This document shows, piece by piece, positions 22,111 to 24,766 of a stretch of DNA of 24,766 nt; within the stretch, counting starts at the first letter, position 1; each line of letters opens with the position of its first letter. The DNA is from a virus. The DNA is taken from positions 1 to 24,766 of the IMG/VR virus record IMGVR_UViG_3300042922_000953; one strand, written 5' to 3'. The notes below the pieces were generated by a model. It was given only the letters and a program-made list of their open reading frames with translations, had not been told where the DNA came from and did no database searches. The position numbers and the translations under genes were made by a program.

Positions 22111-22172
22111 CTTGCGAATAAGTATTGACACATAAAAAACCTTGTGTTAATATAAACTTACGTAAACGCAAG
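22111..22172 (+). promoter_or_regulatory. Early rightward promoter with operators O2 and O3
   Basis: TTGACA (22125-22130), a 17-base spacer and TAATAT (22148-22153) form the early promoter. O2 (CTTGCGAATAAGTATT, 22111-22126) overlaps the -35 and keeps one clear half-site; O3 (CTTACGTAAACGCAAG, 22157-22172) lies just after the -10. A further half-site, CTTGTG, is at 22141. The shared CTTRCG arm links these to O1 and to the copy at 22398. Confidence 0.75.
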
Positions 22173-22190
22173 AAAGGAAGTGAATGATGA

Positions 22191-22406
22191 GTGTTTAATA
22201 AGGCAGAATTTAGAGCAAATGTAATAAAGGCGGGCTTTACTTTGGAAACTCTTGCAAAAGAAATAGGTATAAACCCAGCAACATTACACCGTAAAATGAA
22301 TGGAGAAAGTGATTTTACTAGAAAAGAAATCCAAGAAATAAGTAATCTACTTAATCTTAATATCACAAACATAAATGAAATTTTTTTCGCCGAACAACTT
22401 ACGTAA
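22191..22406 (+). CDS. Cro-like HTH regulator (DUF739 type)
   Basis: This 71-aa HTH protein, divergent from the repressor, is the first gene of the early rightward transcript. The helix-turn-helix is TLETLAKEIGINPATLHRKMNG. It resembles the DUF739 Cro-like proteins of Firmicute phages. The start is GTG 22191, with AAAGGAAG ten bases upstream; nearby ATGs at 22184 and 22187 are out of frame and stop at once. It probably competes for the same operators to favour lytic growth. Confidence 0.85.
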   Translation: MFNKAEFRANVIKAGFTLETLAKEIGINPATLHRKMNGESDFTRKEIQEISNLLNLNITNINEIFFAEQLT

Positions 22407-22413
22407 ACGCAAG
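22398..22413. promoter_or_regulatory. Operator O4, identical to O3
   Basis: CTTACGTAAACGCAAG is repeated exactly at the 3' end of the Cro-like gene, about 240 bp from O3. It could support looping by the repressor, act as a roadblock, or control a second early promoter before 22499. Confidence 0.7.
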
Positions 22414-22498
22414 TAAGTTATGTGGCGTTTTAAATGCTAACACAACTTGTGGTCTATTGTACAACCAGTATTGAATAAATTGTATTGAGGTGAAAAAT

Positions 22499-22714
22499 AT
22501 GTTTGTAGATAAAGATGGAGAAGTATTTGAACACACTTATACATCACCTGATGGAAGAGTCATAGTTCATCATCACGGTACTAAAAGATTAACATCAGAG
22601 CAAAATGAAAGATTTAGCGAAATAATATCGAGGGCGTGGGACAATCTGCCGGATGATAAAAAAGAAGAAATCAATAAAAAGATGAACCAAAAACGGAAAA
22701 CCAATATTGGATAG
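22499..22714 (+). CDS. Small early protein (71 aa), unrecognised
   Basis: ATG 22499 follows GAGGTG at good spacing. The 71-aa product is charged, with an N-terminal beta part (FVDKDGEVFEHTYTSPDGRVIVHHHG) containing three adjacent His and a helical, Lys-rich C-terminus (NLPDDKKEEINKKMNQK). No family was recognised. It lies downstream of O4, so its expression is probably repressor controlled. Confidence 0.65.
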   Translation: MFVDKDGEVFEHTYTSPDGRVIVHHHGTKRLTSEQNERFSEIISRAWDNLPDDKKEEINKKMNQKRKTNIG

Positions 22715-22791
22715 CAAAGATAATTCGGTAGTAATGGAATTATATAAGTACATAAGCAATGCAAATGTACTCTAATTTTCTAAAGACAAAG

Positions 22792-22812
22792 AAGAGCCCA
22801 AAGCTCTTTATA
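22792..22812. terminator. Hairpin with short A/T tails
   Basis: AAGAGC (22792-22797) pairs with GCTCTT (22803-22808) around a five-base loop. On the minus strand it is followed by CTTTGTCTTT, so it may terminate the leftward gene 22984-23361; on the plus strand the tail is TATAAAAA, which is poor. Confidence 0.4.
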
Positions 22813-22890
22813 AAAATCATTATATTAGACAATCCCTTAACCTACCAATATATGCATGTAGAGAAAATTTAGAACTAAGGAGGTGAGAAA

Positions 22891-23010
22891 ATGGAAGAAA
22901 AAATATTAATTGTACTTCAGGAAATAAAAAAAGAGCTCCAAGATATTCGCAGTATTTTAGAGCCCAAAGAAATAGAAGTTAAATTATGCATCGATAGAGA
23001 GATTTCCTAA
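22891..23010 (+). CDS. Tiny helical early protein (39 aa)
   Basis: AGGAGGTGAG lies directly upstream of ATG 22891, a very strong site. The 39-aa product is an amphipathic helix (LIVLQEIKKELQDIRSILEPKEIEVKL), possibly forming a coiled coil. Its end overlaps the convergent gene 22984-23361 by 27 bases. Function is unknown; the strong ribosome binding site is the main reason to call it. Confidence 0.55.
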   Translation: MEEKILIVLQEIKKELQDIRSILEPKEIEVKLCIDREIS

Positions 23011-23361
23011 GAAAATACCTGTAATTTGGTCATAAAAAACAGTTAATTGCGGCAAATTAATTATTATATTTGTACTAATATGACGCAGTTTAACATCTTG
23101 TAACATTATAAATCCGTCGTTTTCGGGTAACGGAGACTTAACTTCATATGTCTCTTTATACTCAGTAGTAAAATCTTCTGTAACATGTGCAAGTATATCA
23201 CTTGTCTTCTTAGTGTCATCTTCATCGGAATATTCATATATTTTTCCTGAAATTATTCCGGCTGGTGTTAGAAAATTAATATCATTATTTTCTAATCCTT
23301 CAACATTGGGAATAGCACACATTCTTGTTATCAGAAATTTTTTAATTGATGGTCTATCCAT
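22984..23361 (-). CDS. Leftward 125-aa protein in the early region, unrecognised
   Basis: GGAGGTGAT precedes ATG 23361, and a sigma-A-like promoter (23384-23412) lies just upstream. The product is beta-rich: NFLTPAGIISGKIYEY, an acidic loop, then GFIMLQDVKLRHI and LTVFYDQITGIFLGN. The spacing of strands recalls an Sm-like small barrel, but that is a weak visual guess. Its orientation, opposite to the surrounding early genes and with its own promoter, suggests expression in the lysogen, like a moron. Confidence 0.7.
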   Translation of the reverse strand: MDRPSIKKFLITRMCAIPNVEGLENNDINFLTPAGIISGKIYEYSDEDDTKKTSDILAHVTEDFTTEYKETYEVKSPLPENDGFIMLQDVKLRHISTNIIINLPQLTVFYDQITGIFLGNLSIDA

Positions 23362-23383
23362 ATAATCACCTCCTTTGAGGTTA

Positions 23384-23412
23384 ATTATAACACAAAAGTA
23401 AAAATTTGTAAA
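23384..23412 (-). promoter_or_regulatory. Promoter of the leftward 125-aa gene
   Basis: On the minus strand TTTACA (23412-23407), a 17-base spacer and TATAAT (23389-23384) stand 22 bases upstream of the ATG, with GGAGG between. This near-consensus form argues for constitutive expression. Confidence 0.7.
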
Positions 23413-23431
23413 AAAGGAAGGAGAATTTTAA

Positions 23432-24016
23432 GTGAAAAAACTGAAAATAGAAAGATTAGTATTTCTGGTTTGTCTGATAATTTGCTTCATTGCACTGATT
23501 ATAAGTGGCTTTGAAGTGGAAGCATTGGAAGAAAGTATTAAGGAATTAGAGTATCAAAATAAGAGCCAAGTTGCTCAGTTAAAAGATAAGGATCTACAGA
23601 TTCAAATACAGGACATGCTTTTAAATATGCAGGATGACATTATCAGCAATTACATAGTTGAAGACCAATCATATAAAGAAATTAATGCCGGCGATTATAC
23701 TGTAACAGCATATTGCGGATGTGAAGTATGTTGTGGTGAATGGGCTTTAAATAGGCCAAACGGAATTGTGTACGGAGCAGCCGGGATAGAACTTCAAGAA
23801 GGAGTTTCTGTTGCATCTCCTTTGCCGTTTGGAACAAGGTTGCTTATAAATGACCAAGAATACATAGTCCAAGACAGGACTGCACAATGGATTGAAGAAA
23901 AATATGATGACAAAATTATTGACATTTACTTTGATAATCATTTTGATGCAGAGGCATTTGGTAAGCAGATAGCAGACGTATATATATTGGAGGATAGTTA
24001 TGGCAAGAGTATTTGA
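23432..24016 (+). CDS. Membrane-anchored 3D-domain protein
   Basis: This 194-aa protein starts at GTG with AAGGAG upstream. It has an N-terminal membrane helix (about 9-28), a coiled coil (about 30-75), and a C-terminal 3D domain (double-psi beta-barrel as in MltA/YabE-type proteins): YTVTAYCGCEVCCG at about 90, ASPLPFGTRLLIN, VQDRT and IDIYFDNHFDAEAFG, holding the conserved Asp residues. Members are linked to peptidoglycan cleavage or wall remodelling. Finding one in the early region, away from the lysis genes, is notable although similar placements occur in clostridial phages. Its end overlaps the next small gene. Confidence 0.8.
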   Translation: MKKLKIERLVFLVCLIICFIALIISGFEVEALEESIKELEYQNKSQVAQLKDKDLQIQIQDMLLNMQDDIISNYIVEDQSYKEINAGDYTVTAYCGCEVCCGEWALNRPNGIVYGAAGIELQEGVSVASPLPFGTRLLINDQEYIVQDRTAQWIEEKYDDKIIDIYFDNHFDAEAFGKQIADVYILEDSYGKSI

Positions 24017-24179
24017 ACCAACTACATGTGAAAGAACAATTAGTCCAGTTTTAAGGACCATGACAGTTGGACAGGCTTCACACATATTCAATAAAGCCGG
24101 AATAGCAATAGAGGTGAACGAAGGAAGGGGAGTGAAGTTTGTTGAAGGTGGAAAGGATAAAGTGAACTATGGAGCCTAA
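24000..24179 (+). CDS. Small early protein (59 aa), unrecognised
   Basis: GGAGG lies 7 bases before ATG 24000, inside the end of the 3D-domain gene. The 59-aa product (MARVFEPTTCERTISPVLRT, ending GKDKVNYGA) has no recognised family. It overlaps the next small frame by 11 bases, giving a tightly packed early operon. Confidence 0.55.
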   Translation: MARVFEPTTCERTISPVLRTMTVGQASHIFNKAGIAIEVNEGRGVKFVEGGKDKVNYGA

Positions 24180-24327
24180 ACTAATTTTTCCGTTTGAATG
24201 CTTGCCATATAGTTTCTTTAATCCTAATCAGGAATGTCCCAGTAAAACTAAAAGAAAGGTTGCGCTACCACAAAAGAAAGCTAAAAGAAGGCAGAAGCAA
24301 TTTAGTCAAAGAAGAAATAGAGGTTAG
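24169..24327 (+). CDS. Small basic early protein (52 aa)
   Basis: ATG 24169 overlaps the end of the previous gene; GGATAAAGTG lies upstream as a weak site. The 52-aa product has an aromatic N-terminus (LIFPFECLPYSFFNPN) and a strongly basic C-terminus (KKAKRRQKQ), suggesting nucleic-acid contact. No family was recognised. Confidence 0.45.
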   Translation: MEPKLIFPFECLPYSFFNPNQECPSKTKRKVALPQKKAKRRQKQFSQRRNRG

Positions 24328-24329
24328 GG

Positions 24330-24766
24330 ATGATGTTTCAAATAGTTAGTTTTAGCGGTGGAATTGGCAGCTTCTGTGTATTAAAACGAGTTGTAAAAAT
24401 GTTTCCTATGGACCAAATCAAAGTTGTATTTATGGATACAAAATTTGAAGATGAAGACCTATATAGATTTAACAATGATGTATTTGGTTATCTAAGCAAG
24501 CATTATCCGGACATTGAAATTATACAGCTTTGTGATGGAAGAACACCCATTGATGTATCAAGAGAGCAGCACTTGGTGCTTAATAACCGGTTCCCAATAT
24601 GCAGTCAACAATTAAAATCAAGACTGTTTAAACATTGGCTTAAAGAACAGGATATAAAGTCAAACGAAGCAGTAATACATATCGGAATTGACAACGGCGA
24701 AACAAGACGATGCCATGGAATTACAAAGAATTATAAGCACAAAGTCAGGTATCTACTTATAGAAGA
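24330..24766 (+). CDS. PAPS reductase-like PP-loop enzyme, 3' partial
   Basis: The frame begins at ATG 24330 (or 24333) after GAGGTTAGGG and runs off the right edge; about 145 residues are visible. The N-terminus FQIVSFSGGIGSF holds the PP-loop (SGGxxS) of the adenine nucleotide alpha hydrolase superfamily. VVFMDTKFEDEDLYRF and CDGRTPIDVSREQ match the phage subfamily annotated as phosphoadenosine phosphosulfate reductase. The usual Lys-Asp of SGGKDS is Ile-Gly here, a form I recall in phage members, whose function is unknown. Sulfur chemistry on nucleic acid or nucleotides is possible but unproven. Confidence 0.85.
   Translation, partial: MMFQIVSFSGGIGSFCVLKRVVKMFPMDQIKVVFMDTKFEDEDLYRFNNDVFGYLSKHYPDIEIIQLCDGRTPIDVSREQHLVLNNRFPICSQQLKSRLFKHWLKEQDIKSNEAVIHIGIDNGETRRCHGITKNYKHKVRYLLIE

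Noticed and set aside
23747-24091. 114-codon minus-strand ORF
   Set aside because: It is antisense to the 3D-domain protein and the following small gene and has no family pattern or ribosome binding site.
1-24766. CRISPR array, tRNA, rRNA or insertion sequence
   Set aside because: No regularly spaced repeats, tRNA-like folds, rRNA segments or transposase genes were recognised in the window.

Overview
This window is a temperate P2-like myophage (contractile tail) genome segment of a low-GC Gram-positive bacterium, most likely a Clostridia-type Firmicute. The DNA is AT-rich, ribosome binding sites are strong (AGGAGG/GGAGG) with frequent GTG and TTG starts, promoters are sigma-A-like, and the proteins resemble clostridial phage families. 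Two phage products carry SLH or SLH-like modules, so the host probably anchors an S-layer through SLH domains. The genus cannot be fixed from the sequence.

Layout. (1) 1-9890, rightward tail module: sheath (cut at the left edge), tube, tail assembly chaperone with a -1 frameshift product, tape measure, gpX, gpD, spike-like OB protein, gpU-like, gpW/gp25, gpJ, gpI, tail fibre and two small proteins. (2) 9891-11912, exit/lysis module: S8 peptidase-SLH fusion, holin and M23 endolysin, closed by a terminator. (3) 11913-17050, accessory zone: a three-gene cassette with a PD-(D/E)XK-like nuclease and two unrecognised partners; a small conserved ORF with a candidate sRNA beside it; a stand-alone LexA DNA-binding domain divergent from an orphan Dam-type methylase; and decayed copies of the endolysin 3' end plus its terminator, of the small ORF and of an HTH gene. 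(4) 17048-19205: HTH regulator divergent from an FtsK-like ATPase/Replic_Relax-like pair. (5) 19220-19261: a perfect 13-bp inverted repeat that is the best attP candidate. (6) 19270-22024, leftward lysogeny operon: CI-like repressor, ImmA/IrrE protein, large serine integrase. (7) 22025-24766, rightward early region: operators, Cro-like protein, small proteins, one leftward 125-aa gene, a 3D-domain protein, and a PP-loop (PAPS reductase-like) enzyme cut by the right edge.

The order tail-lysis-cargo-att-int-repressor-early is the usual lysogen order joined through the att site. This suggests a circular or unintegrated phage genome (or a phage-plasmid) rather than a prophage read from one end to the other. 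Cutting at the att candidate would put the cargo genes at the attR end, where lysogenic-conversion genes usually sit.

The most notable region is 11.8-17.1 kb. Terminal pieces of the endolysin gene, each with its own terminator, punctuate successive cargo blocks. This looks like repeated recombination at one hotspot between related phages. The three-gene nuclease cassette is the best candidate for an undescribed, probably anti-phage, system.
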